From Emiliania huxleyi CCMP1516 (lineage: Eukaryota > Haptophyta > Isochrysidales > Noelaerhabdaceae), in the NCBI RefSeq assembly GCF_000372725.1, contig NW_005196094.1:152658-216657 (forward strand): a DNA stretch of 64,000 nucleotides, written 5' to 3'. A model generated the notes under the pieces. That model was not told the origin of the DNA. It was given only the letters and a program-made list of their open reading frames with translations, and did not search any database. The number at the start of each line of letters is the position of its first letter. Within the stretch, counting starts at the first letter, position 1. Below are positions 29,301-38,348 of the stretch, in pieces. A program made the translations under genes and the position numbers.

Positions 29301-32270
29301 GGGCGGGCAGGCCCTGCGCAGCGGTGCGCCCGGCGGCGGCGACGTGCGGATCGACGTGTCGGCACTCGAGGCGAGTGCGGCGTGGCGCGACGGCGGCAGC
29401 GACGCCCGAGACGGCGGCGGCGGCGGCGACGGCGGTCTCTGGTCGCGAGCAGCGCCGCTGCTACCGCCGCCGCCGCCGGTGAGCGGGGTGGGGGAGTATT
29501 TGCAGCGAGGAGGGGGCGACGAGGTGCACGCGATGCACGTGCGGCTGCTGCTGCCGCTCGACCTGAAGCTGCGCGCCAAGGGCGTCCTCTTGCGGGGCGG
29601 CTCGCTGCGCGCCGCCGCGCCGGCGCAGAGCGCGGGCCAGGTGGAGGCGCTCGCCCGCACGGGCAGCCTGGACAGCGGGGCGCCGTCGCCGGGGAGGGGC
29701 GAGAGCGGCGGTTTTCTCGGACTCTGGGGCGGCTCCTCGTCGCGCGCGTCGTCCCGCGCCGACGCCGACGGCGGGTGCACGCTCGTGGCGCAGGGCGCGG
29801 GCTCCTTCTTTCGAGCCGTCCACCCGCCGAACAGCGGCATCATCGATTTGCTCGAGGGCGGCTCCGCCTCGGCGAGCGGCGTGCTGTACCGCTGCTTCGA
29901 CTGGCGCGGCTCGGTGCGCATCTGGTGGCACGGAGAGCGGCGCCTCTCTGCGGCCGAGGGAGACGCGCTCGTGTCCGAGTACGTGTCGGCGCCGTCGGAG
30001 GAGGCGCGCGCCGCCGTGCTGTCGCGCGCGTACCGCGGCTTGGTCGTCACGCAGGCGAGTCGAGAATCACAATCACAATCCCTCATGACGCACGATGGCG
30101 TCGTTGATTATGCTAGTTGATCATGCTACCGCGGTGTGGTCGTCGCGCAGGCGAGTGCGATGGAGGACCCGTACCAGGAGGCCGTGCCCGAGGCGATCGC
30201 CGCCCTGCGCGCCGAGGGGTACCGGCTCATGATGGTGACTCGGAACCTTCTAGGAACCTTCTCGGAACCTCCTAGGAACCTCCTAGGTACCGGCTCATGA
30301 TGGTGACTCGGAACCTTCTAGGAACCTTCTCGGAACCTTCTAGGAACCTCCTAGGTACCGGCTCATGATGGTGACGGGCGACTCGGACGCCGCCGCCGAG
30401 AACATCGCCTACGCCACCGGCCTCGCGGTGCGGCCGGGCACGCGCCCCACCGCGCCGGCGGCGCCGCCGGCGGGGTCCGAGGCGGACGTGGAGCGGGGAG
30501 AGGCGGCGGCGGCGGGCGCGCGGCCGCTGGTGCGCGTGCCCGCTTCGTCGCCGACGGAGCTGCTCGACGCGATCACCATGCTGCTGCCTGCGGCGCGGCT
30601 CGGCGAGTACTGCTACCTCTTTGGCGCCGCGACGACGGCGACGCTGCGCCGCCTTACCGAGGCGCTGGAGGAGGAGGAGAGGAGGCTGCGCGCGGGCGGC
30701 GTCGCGCAGCAGTGCTGCCGCGCGGCGGCCGCCGCGATGGCGGCGGTGCTTCCGCCCGCTGCGGCGTCGGCGTTGCGGCGGCGCGTGCCTGGCTGCGCGC
30801 CGCCGCCGCCCGCCTCGGCCGAGGCTACGCTCGCGCGCGCAGTGGTCGACGCGATGGTGCAGCTGCTGCACTCGGGGGCGCACACGCTGGTGTGGGCGCA
30901 GGTGTCGGTCGACCAGATTCAAAATTAGTTGATGACAACTCTAGTCAACTGACTAACTCATTAATGGACGCAGGTGTCGGTCGACCAGAAGCCCTTCATC
31001 GCCTGGTTCGTGCAGACGCGGGTGCGGCTCATGGCGCTCGCCATCGGGGACGGCGTCAACGACGTGGGGATGATCCGCGCGTCGCACGTCTCCGTCGGGA
31101 TCCGCGGCACCGAGTCGCACCTCGCCGCGCAGGCCGCCTCTTTCCGCGCGTCAGAGTGGAAGCAGCTGAGGCGGCTTGCCCGCCTACCCCCCCTGTGCAT
31201 GCGCTCGCGCCGCCCTCCGCCCTCCCTCACCGTCGCCCTCTGCCGCCCGCTCGCAGGCCGCTGCTCCTCTCGCACGCGGTCCGCTCGATGGTGCTCCTCT
31301 CGACGACGATGAAGTGGGTCTACTACAAGCACGCGATGACGGCGTGCGCGCTCGAGGCGTGGATGGTGCACAACCGCTACGCCTCGTGGCGCGACCCGAC
31401 CGACCCCGTGTACATGGTCTTTTGGAACGGCACCGTCTTCCTCACCGCGCTCGCCTACGCCGTCGAGGACTCGATCTCGGACCCGCTCGCCGTGCGGCAC
31501 AAGAGCCTCTTCTCGGGCACCGCCCTCTTCCGCTGGTGGCTCACCGGCGCGCTGCACGGCTTCTTCATCACCTTCGCCCTCGTGCTCGCCTTTGAGGAGC
31601 AGCAGCCGCGCGAGCTCGGCGCCCCCCCCCCCCCCCCCACCCACCCCCCGCGGCTTAGGCCACCGAGCTTGCCCTCCTCACGGCGGTGGCCTAAGCCTCA
31701 GCCTGCCCGCCTCACCGCCTCACCGCCTCACCGCCGCACCGCCGCACCGCCTCACCGCCTCACCGCCTCACAGCGGAGGCGCGGCCGGTAGGCGTCCGCT
31801 TCATGTGCGTCTCGTCGGTGGTGCTCTCCGCGCGGCTGGCCTTCATCACCAACCGCTGGATCACGTGGGCGGAGCTCTTCCGGCCCGACGAGGAGCAAGA
31901 CGGCGCGGGAGGGGCGCGGGGCATGGGGTGCTGCACTCGCCGCACGGCGGCTGGGTGGCGCGACGCGGCGCGTCGGCTTGCGCGGTGGTCGCTGCGCGCG
32001 CTGCACACGCGCGCTGGCCACTGGCTGCCCTGCCTCCTCTTCACCTACTGCCAGACGCGCTGGTGCCACGTGCCGACCATCCCCGTCGTCGCGCTCGCCG
32101 GCGGTGTGGCGCTGGTGTGCGTGCTGAGTGACTGCCTCGTCTTCCCGCGCTATGGCCCCGTGCGGTGCGCGCTCGAGGCGCTGTGCGCGCTTGCGGCCCG
32201 GCCCACGCGGTGGTGGTGGGCCAAGGCGGCGCCGGTTGAGCTGCAGAAACTCTCAGCCAAGAAACAGTGA
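26369..32270 (+). CDS. P4-type ATPase (phospholipid flippase), multi-exon
   Basis: Predicted aminophospholipid translocase that would move lipids to the cytosolic leaflet. Visible landmarks in order: an N-terminal extension with two hydrophobic segments (about residues 16-30 and 105-130) and Gly/Asp-rich linker; first core membrane region (VCALKFVASLLLYF; FFFLFVAFGQIL); actuator wording DTEINQRRCTV and DLTGES; membrane pair LLVTLLLAFTYDN and LVPMSLKQLIMVSC; phosphorylation motif DKTGTLTVNRM; hinge-side MEDPYQEAVPEAI and MMVTGDSDAAAENIAYATGL; GDGVNDVGMI; and the C-terminal six-TM region with FWNGTVFLTALAYAVED and LHGFFITFALVLAF. About ten introns are needed. Four of them (28737-28812, 30055-30150, 30219-30354, 30902-30973) are tandem-duplication introns. 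The stop is TGA at 32268-32270. The P4 class is inferred from these motifs and from the short tail. The actuator region reads DLTGES where most P4 enzymes have DGET. Confidence 0.8.
28735..28828 (+). repeat. tandem-duplication intron A of the flippase (76-bp period)
   Basis: AGGCGGTCGCGCGGCTGG occurs at 28735-28752 and 28811-28828. Using GC in copy 1 as donor and AG in copy 2 as acceptor gives intron 28737-28812, 76 bp, equal to the period. It restores VNVWQAVARLGEIATETAS leading to DKTGTLT. The filler is five copies of an 11-bp unit (AAGGTTCCTAG). Unspliced, the frame meets a stop soon after. Confidence 0.85.
30031..30156 (+). repeat. tandem-duplication intron B of the flippase (96-bp period)
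   Basis: A 30-bp sequence at 30031-30060 recurs at 30127-30156 with three mismatches. Each copy ends ACGCAGGCGAGT or GCGCAGGCGAGT. The GC-AG intron 30055-30150 is 96 bp, the same as the offset, and joins YRGLVVTQ to ASAMEDPYQEAVPE. The filler contains an in-frame TAG, so it cannot be coding. The mismatches suggest an older event than introns A and D. Confidence 0.8.
30219..30375 (+). repeat. tandem-duplication intron C of the flippase (68-bp period, three copies)
   Basis: GTACCGGCTCATGATGGTGA starts at 30219, 30287 and 30355, exactly 68 bp apart, so two full units precede the coding copy. The AG before the third copy and the GT of the first give intron 30219-30354, 136 bp, two periods. The join reads RAEGYRLMMVTGDSD. 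The filler carries GGAACCTTCTA units, the reverse complement of the intron A unit. Confidence 0.85.
30898..30989 (+). repeat. tandem-duplication intron D of the flippase (72-bp period)
   Basis: GCAGGTGTCGGTCGACCAGA occurs at 30898-30917 and 30970-30989 without mismatch. The GT-AG intron 30902-30973 is 72 bp, equal to the offset, and joins VWAQ to VSVDQKPFIAWFV. The filler is AT-rich and includes an in-frame TAG. Confidence 0.85.
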
Positions 32271-32471
32271 CACTGTGACTGACCTCGATCGTACGACGAT
32301 GTTATTGTCTGTCTGTTGGCGCCTCAAGCTGGTGTGTGTCTTCGTGTCTGTGTCTGTGGCTCGTGTCAGCAAAAGGAATTCAATACGAATTCGTCGAAAA
32401 TCCCCATCCGCCGTCTCTTAGATCACAAACACGCTTCTCACGGCAGAGCACACTCAGGCTGGGTCTCTCTG
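32271..32471. other. flippase 3' flank
   Basis: A short AT-richer stretch that probably holds the flippase 3' UTR and ends in the left 9-bp target duplication of the next element (32463-32471). Confidence 0.5.
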
Positions 32472-33944
32472 GGCTAACCTCGAAATCTGCATCACCCCTT
32501 GGATGGCTGCGCTCCCTGTTTCGCAGCCATCCGTGCTAAGGATGGCTGGCACGCCTAGATCTCAGCCATGCACTCCTACCGGATGGTTGCGGATAGGCCG
32601 ATGACTTTTAAAGGACTTGTCCTTTACAAAAGGACACCTTGATCTCGCGTTTTCGCTCCCATTGAGCTCTCTGCAAGCCTCTCCTGGGCATTGAGGTATG
32701 CTACCATGTCCACCTGACAGCCTCCAGGCGGCGGGGTCACGACCCAGCCCAAGCAACACATTCAAAACCGACCCCCGGAGACGTACCCGCAACCGCTTGT
32801 CCTTTACGCCCGCTAGTCCTCATCACTGTCTACAATCACCTGCCGCTTGCGTAGGGGGGGGGGCTGCAGCCTGGGAGGAGGGCGCTGCAGGCCGCTTGGC
32901 ACCTTTGGACACGCGCCCAAGCACTCCCTTCACCATCTTCTTCACTATGAGCCCGCCCGGTTTTGAGCGTGCGTCCCAGTCGCTGCAGCGGCTCTGTCAG
33001 CGGACCAATCTTGCGGTAGCGGCGATCAACTGCTGCTGCTTGGCGTTGCGCCTTCGGGGAAGGATGTGGTCCTCCTCTGTCAGCTGGCTGTTGGTGGTGA
33101 AGATGCGTGGCATGTACTGCGGGAGGGTGCCATTGTTGTAGCGAGCGGCATTTGATGCGCTCGCTTGGCGGTGAGCTGGCTCGGCACGTCTTCATTCGAG
33201 AGCTCGCCGCGGCCGAGTGCGGCGTACGTCAGGTGGTAGTTGCGGGCGGGTTGATGACGCTCACGTCGGCCGGGGCACCACCCACTAGCTGCATGATCAC
33301 CGGCTGGTCACTGATCACCGATCACCGGCCTTTGGAGAGTTTTCTAGGAGTTACTTATTCAGACGGTGATCGGTGATCAAGTTTCGGCGGCACGTAACGT
33401 CCAAAACAAGGCCACGACTGTCGTCCCCCGGCACCACCGGGCACGGGGAAGTCGCGAAGGGCAAGTGGAGTGCGGGAGGTACGACTGGGCCGGCGAGCGG
33501 GGGCGCGCGTGGCGCCCTTCATGAACCTGTCCTTTTAGTTAGGACAAAAATCTTTTTAAAAGGACACATGGGGCTATCCGGTTGCAATTAACTAGGCAAT
33601 TAAAGCATCCTGGCCACTCCGCCCTCCCAGCACGCGCCATTTTGGCTGCCTTCCAGCCAGTGCAGCCATCCTCCGGGCGGAGATGGCCGGGACACAGCCA
33701 TCGCAGCCATCGGCCGGAGGATGGCTGCGCTGACGGGAACGCAGCCAGAATGGCGCGTGCTGGGAGGCGGAGTGGCCAGGATGCTTTAATTGCAACCATG
33801 TGAATTAAGGATGGCTGGCATGCCTAGTTCTCAGCCATCCGGTAGGAGTGCATGGCTGAGATCTAGGCGTGCCAGCCATCCTTAGCACGGATGGCTGCGA
33901 AACAGGGAGCGCAGCCATCCAAGGTGCAGATTTCGAGGTTAGCC
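32472..33944 (+). mobile_element. MULE-like non-autonomous element with 9-bp target duplication
   Basis: About 120 bp at the left end (GGCTAACCTCGAAATCTGCA ... CCTACCGGATGG) recurs inverted at the right end, finishing TTTCGAGGTTAGCC at 33944. The 9-bp word GTCTCTCTG flanks both ends (32463-32471 and 33945-33953). Long inverted repeats with 9-bp target duplication are the Mutator-like signature. The 1473-bp interior has no transposase but contains another palindromic element and a small GATCACCG dyad at 33318-33378. Confidence 0.85.
33596..33793 (+). mobile_element. palindromic MITE nested in the MULE-like element
   Basis: A near-perfect foldback of 198 bp: GCAATTAAAGCATCCTGGCC at the left is mirrored by GGCCAGGATGCTTTAATTGC at the right. 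The arms continue through CGCGCCATTNTGGCTGC to a centre rich in GCAGCCATC. There is no coding capacity. An 11-bp GGTTGCAATTA duplicate borders the left arm. Confidence 0.75.
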
Positions 33945-33953
33945 GTCTCTCTG

Positions 33954-34373
33954 GCGGAGGCCATGGACTGGTGCAAAAGAGAAAGGAAGAATAGATTTCC
34001 GAGGACCCCCGAGGCGCGAGGGAGGGATGGGAGATAAAGGCACAGGTCGCAACGCGCCACAGCATGTGTGCCAGTCGCGTGCCAGTCCTGTGGCCCAGGT
34101 GTGCGTGAAGATTTTGCAATTCTTTCGCAGGAGTCGCTTTTAGTTAGTTAGGCGGCTCCCGTGGTGTACCTGTGTTAGTGCCAGTGCGCGCCAGTCCCGT
34201 GCCTAAAAAGAAAGAAAACGGACAACCCAAGGGAGGGATGGGAGGACGGCACGCCGCCACCACACAGGGATTTTAAGGAGAGGGGTGTGGTGCGCTAGCC
34301 GTCGCCCACCCTAGGGAGTCTGCCTCTTCCTATCTCTCTTCGCAGTCTCTCGCCGATTCTCGCTGCAACCTTC
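33954..34373. repeat. intergenic with family 5 repeat; likely promoter of the lectin-TIR gene
   Basis: Family 5 sequence (GACAACCCAAGGGAGGGATG ... GGGATTTTAAGGAGAGGG) lies at 34205-34280, just before the region where the lectin-TIR gene should start. No other gene signal was seen. Confidence 0.5.
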
Positions 34374-34580
34374 ATGCCACCTCGCGGTCGTCCCACTCTC
34401 GTCGTTCTCTCCCTTGTCGCTTCTTCCTCTGTCGCGTCGCTCTCCTCTGCCTCGTTCTGCGACGCCGCCGCCGCCTGCCGATCCCTTGCTCTCGCGGCTT
34501 CTCCCGCCTTTCGGCGCAGCTCCGCCCTCCTCGCGGCATATTTTGGCCCCTCGAGTTTATCGAGCTCTCCTCGCGCCTAG
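34374..34580 (+). CDS. possible signal-peptide exon of the lectin-TIR gene
   Basis: This frame is the same phase as the lectin-TIR frame. Its N-terminus is a short basic region followed by VVLSLVASSSVASLSSASF, a plausible secretion signal that a lectin ectodomain needs. It ends in TAG at 34578-34580, where the bases TA|GTGTTG could be a splice donor. Whether it is spliced to 34.77 kb is unproven. Confidence 0.35.
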   Translation: MPPRGRPTLVVLSLVASSSVASLSSASFCDAAAACRSLALAASPAFRRSSALLAAYFGPSSLSSSPRA

Positions 34581-34671
34581 TGTTGTTAGAGAGCTTTTTG
34601 CAAAATTCTTTTGTAAAATTCTTTTCTCATATGAATCCCAGCTGAAGTACTCCAGTACAACTCCAAGGACC

Positions 34672-34761
34672 TCTCAGCCTACTCGTAGGAGGCAGTGGCG
34701 GCGCAAGCTCAGGGATTCTCAGCCTACTCGTAGGAGGCAGTGGCGGCGCAAGCTCAGGGAT
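34672..34761 (+). repeat. 45-bp tandem duplication at the 5' end of the lectin-TIR gene
   Basis: Two copies of a 45-bp unit (TCTCAGCCTACTCGTAGGAG ...) start at 34672 and 34717. The unit contains both a GTAGGA and a CTCAG, so it could supply splice sites, but the exon structure here is not resolved. Confidence 0.7.
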
Positions 34762-34778
34762 TCAGCGGCGCAGGCCTC

Positions 34779-37277
34779 ATGGTGCCCGCAGGCAGTTGGA
34801 CCCATTGGAAGGCAGGCAACCAAAGCTTCTTGGTCACCGAGACGCGGCACACGCACATCGGCTGCGCGGACGCGTGCGCGTCCCTCCCCGGCGATCCGGC
34901 CTCGCTTGCGTGCCTCGACTCTGATGGCGCTGTCGAGTTTGTGGCAGAGACCCTCCTTGGTGTTGGCGTGTATGGATACAGCGGCCCGAATTATTGGTTT
35001 GGATTGCACCAGTCGCCCAACGATCAAGGCCCAGCGGCTGGTTGGAAGCCGGCGGTGGAGGGATGCGACGCCGGCTACTCTGCTTGGCTGCCTGGTGAGC
35101 CAGACGACCTGTTCTACATGCAAGACTGCGCCGCAGTCACGGCAAGTGGCGGCTGGCGGGATGAGGGTTGCTTCCGAGAGTACCCGTGCATATGCCAGCT
35201 GCACCGCACGCTCGCCCCGACGTACCGTGCCGATTACAAGGCTAACATGAACATCAGCAGGGCGGCCATTGGCATGCTCGCCTACTTTGGAGGCTGTAGC
35301 GGGGTCACATTCGCTCTTCTTTGCGCCTGGAACCTGCTGCGTATCCGCTCTGCCCGCGACCGCGGTTCCCGCGGCTCCGGTCGCCGGTGTCTGCGCCGTG
35401 GCGGTGGCGTGAGCTCAGCGGGCGGCGGCAGCGTCGCCGGCGGGAGCGGCGGCGTGGGCAGGAGCTGTGCCGTCAGCTTCAGCGTCAACACCACGAACAG
35501 CGGCGCCACCAACGCCGCTAGCAGCGGCGCCGTCAGCGATGCCGCCGGCAGCGGTGCTGAGCGGGGCACCGCCAGGTCGTTGATCTGCGAGAGGCTCAGA
35601 GCGTGGCGACGGCGCTCGGCGCTCGGCTCGGCCAAGTCGCTCGTCCCCAAGCCGCAGTCGGCGGCGAGCCGGAGCACGGTGGCGGCCAAGCTGAGCCGTG
35701 CCGGGGCCGCGCGACGTCGGGCGCGTGTGCAGGTGCAGATGCTGCTGCAGGTGCTAGGCCTCTCGTCCTTCTTTTGGGCCTTTACTCCCATCTTCCTGTC
35801 GCTCTACGGTCGCTCTTGGCCAGTCGTGCTGCTCGGCTCGCCGCTACTGCCGCTGATGCTCTGGGCCCCGGCGCACACGCTGGGGCAGCTCTCACTGCGG
35901 CCGACCGACGGAGCCACGGTCTTCGGCGCCATGGCGGCGGACGCGCTGATGAACACGGGTGCGTGCGGCGCGTGCATCTACCTTGCGCTGTCGGTGGCGT
36001 GCATACCGCCGATCGCGTACCTGCTCCTCTTCGAGGCCGCCCTGTGCCTGGTGGTGCCCGCGATTCTCTTGCCGGTCCTCCTTCGAGCGTGGCAGGCCGC
36101 GCTGGAGGAGCCGCACGGCGCGGGCTACCCGCCGCGCCGGGCGCTCGCCTGGGACATCTTTGCGTTTCGCGTCTTTGGCTGGTGCGGTGGGGTCTCCCTC
36201 CTGGTGTTCGCGCCGCTGTACACTTGCCTGTTCGACCCCTACTTTGTGAGCTCCGACTTCTTTGTCCCGCTGGTTGCAGTTGGCACCACTGGTGTCGCCG
36301 CCGCGCTCATGCTCGGCGATCGGCCGCGAGCATGGGCGCTGTCAACACTCTCGCGGCTCGGCTCCACTCGCGAGGAGCGAGAGGCGGCCCTCCTCGCCGG
36401 CCTGTTCAGCTTCCGCTCGGGGACGAAGCGGGTCGACGTAGACGAGCTCCTCAACTTCGCCGAGGGCCACTTCCACACCGTCCCCTTCGACCAGCTGCGG
36501 CCCGACGACTTCGTGCCGCTGTCGCGGCGCGCCAGCGCCCACTCGGTCAGTCGCGGCTCCACCAAGTCGCGGAGTCGCGGCTCGCTCGAGACGTCGCAGC
36601 GGCGGCAGACGCCACGCTCGGCGCGCTCCACGACCTGTGGCGGCGCGGCGCTCGACGACCGGAGCGAGCAGCGCGGCCTGGGCCAGTGCGATGCGTTCAT
36701 CAGCCACAGCTGGCACGACCCGCCTGGCGCGAAGTGGGAGGCACTCTGCGGTTGGGCCGCCGCCTTCCGGCTCAAGCATGGCCGCTCCCCGAACGTCTGG
36801 CTGGACAGGTTGTGCATCGACCAGTGCAATATCCGCGAGTCGCTCGCGTGCCTGCCCATCTTCCTAGCGGGCTGCGAGACGCTGCTCGTCATCGCGGGGC
36901 CGACGTACAGCAGCCGGCTCTGGTGCGTCATGGAGCTCTTCACCTTTCTCAAGATGGGCGCGCCGCTGGACCGGATCGCCGTCCTCCCCTTCGCGGCCGC
37001 CGCGCCCCGCCACTCGGACTCGCCGCCCGAGCGGGCCAGCTCCACGCTCGCCGACGTCGCCGCCTCGTTCGCCTCGTTCGACGCGGCGCGGGCGCAGTGC
37101 GCCCAGGCAGAGGACCAGCAGGCCCTGCTGAGCGTGATCGAGGAGAGCTTTGGCAGCTTCGCCGAGTTCAATCTGTGGGCCCGACACCTCTTCGACCGGC
37201 ATGCGCAGCGTGACGGCGGCGCTTCGAAGGGGGAGGAGGAAATGACAGAGATGGTGTCATTGGCTGTCCACTCATAG
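34779..37277 (+). CDS. C-type lectin / multi-TM / TIR-like receptor
   Basis: Open frame of about 832 residues from ATG 34779. Residues 1-145 are a C-type lectin-like domain: YWFGLHQSPND, YSAWLPGEPDD, GGWRDEGC and PCICQLH, with Cys pairs in the expected order. A membrane segment (IGMLAYFGGCSGVTFALLC) follows, then a basic Ser/Gly loop. About six more hydrophobic segments lie between residues 320 and 520. Residues about 637-740 are TIR-like: CDAFISHSWHD, VWLDRLCIDQCN, CETLLVIAGPTY and SSRLWCVMELF. The Glu of WCxxE aligns by eye with the catalytic Glu of TIR NADases. A lectin outside and a TIR inside suggest glycan sensing linked to NAD-consuming or adaptor signalling; this is inference. An in-frame, signal-peptide-like exon (MPPRGRPTLVVLSLVASSSV) lies at 34374-34580 and may be spliced on. 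Confidence 0.8.
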   Translation: MVPAGSWTHWKAGNQSFLVTETRHTHIGCADACASLPGDPASLACLDSDGAVEFVAETLLGVGVYGYSGPNYWFGLHQSPNDQGPAAGWKPAVEGCDAGYSAWLPGEPDDLFYMQDCAAVTASGGWRDEGCFREYPCICQLHRTLAPTYRADYKANMNISRAAIGMLAYFGGCSGVTFALLCAWNLLRIRSARDRGSRGSGRRCLRRGGGVSSAGGGSVAGGSGGVGRSCAVSFSVNTTNSGATNAASSGAVSDAAGSGAERGTARSLICERLRAWRRRSALGSAKSLVPKPQSAASRSTVAAKLSRAGAARRRARVQVQMLLQVLGLSSFFWAFTPIFLSLYGRSWPVVLLGSPLLPLMLWAPAHTLGQLSLRPTDGATVFGAMAADALMNTGACGACIYLALSVACIPPIAYLLLFEAALCLVVPAILLPVLLRAWQAALEEPHGAGYPPRRALAWDIFAFRVFGWCGGVSLLVFAPLYTCLFDPYFVSSDFFVPLVAVGTTGVAAALMLGDRPRAWALSTLSRLGSTREEREAALLAGLFSFRSGTKRVDVDELLNFAEGHFHTVPFDQLRPDDFVPLSRRASAHSVSRGSTKSRSRGSLETSQRRQTPRSARSTTCGGAALDDRSEQRGLGQCDAFISHSWHDPPGAKWEALCGWAAAFRLKHGRSPNVWLDRLCIDQCNIRESLACLPIFLAGCETLLVIAGPTYSSRLWCVMELFTFLKMGAPLDRIAVLPFAAAAPRHSDSPPERASSTLADVAASFASFDAARAQCAQAEDQQALLSVIEESFGSFAEFNLWARHLFDRHAQRDGGASKGEEEMTEMVSLAVHS

Positions 37278-37544
37278 CCTGCTGCCAGCAGCTTTGCTTT
37301 GGCGACGACACAACGGAGTGTCGCGCGCATGGAATACACGTCCGTATTCGCTGTTCAGCGCTTGTTATCTTCTGTTGTTAGAACATAAGAATGAACAAAA
37401 TCAACTCTCTCTCACAGCGGACAGGCCGTCGACACAGGTGCGGACTGGCGCGTGCTAGCACTACCACAGAGAATAAGAAAGTGAGCAAACCGGGGGGGGG
37501 GGGGGGGGAGAAGCTTTTCTTTTCTGTGCCTCTTAGCTCTTTTT
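37278..37544. other. 3' flank with poly-G run
   Basis: Probable 3' UTR of the lectin-TIR gene. A run of G sits at 37493-37510. No gene seen. Confidence 0.5.
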
Positions 37545-38338
37545 GGTCTCTGGGGGGGCGCGGGGGCCCCCGGAGGCACCGTGCGCCGCGCCGCAGTGCG
37601 GAAACGGGGCCCCGGCGCTCAGAGTCGCTCAGAGCACCGACTTCCCGATTAAGTACGGTTAAGTAGAGGGCAGATTTGGAGAGATCTCGAGGAGTACATA
37701 CAGATAGACCCTCCAACCATCAGAAAACTCCGACCTGATCGGTCGTACTGACCGCCGACAGATCACTCCAGACAGCAGACAGGCCCACGTCTGCACACGG
37801 CCGGCCGGGCGAGAGGCTTGACACTAACTATCCGACCCTGCGACCCTGACGCTGCTGCTCTAGCTATCAGACATGCACTGCTGACTGCTGCCACAATGTG
37901 CGACCGGTGCTGACCCACTTGGCGGCCTTCCCGGTCAGTGGTGAGGCGCAGTTCAGAGCTGTCGATGGCGCGATGCCGCACTGGTCCCACATTGGTGACA
38001 CGAGACCACCAAGTTTGCCGGTCCAAGAGAGAGGTACCGGCGCTGTCCTGAGAAGGTGCGTGGTCCCTCTTGACTGCCCATGCGCGCGAGGCTGCGTAGG
38101 CATAGCCTCGAGAGTGCCAGCAGCCAATCCGAGGCGACGCGCATTGCGCCAGAAGCGTGCACACGTTGGAAGGACACCTTCCTACTGACCGTACGATCAG
38201 GTCGTCACTGAATGCTTGATACTAAGGCCGCGAGCTATGCAGGTGATCAATTGTGCAGCAGGGCACGGTCAGCAGCGCCGACAGGCTGTCGCAAGGCGTG
38301 ATAGCATGGCCGCAATACGCCGAATTCCGAAACAAGTA
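37545..38338 (-). mobile_element. mobile-element family 2, inverted copy
   Basis: This is the reverse complement of 23526-24389. The shared frame on the minus strand (about 38164-37763) carries AWAVKRDHAPSQDSAG and WWSRVTNVGPVRHRAIDSSE. Substitutions between copies are few and there are indels outside the frame. Confidence 0.7.
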
Positions 38339-38348
38339 AGAGAGCGAT

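Noticed and set aside
28809-30086. 425-codon minus-strand frame opposite the flippase exon
   Set aside because: Ser/Pro/Arg composition is expected of the antisense of a GC-rich coding exon. DKTGTLT lies on the plus strand.
35603-37213. 536-codon plus-strand frame inside the lectin-TIR gene
   Set aside because: It is a shadow: Arg/Ala/Pro-rich, no domain, while the overlapping frame has the membrane segments and TIR motifs.
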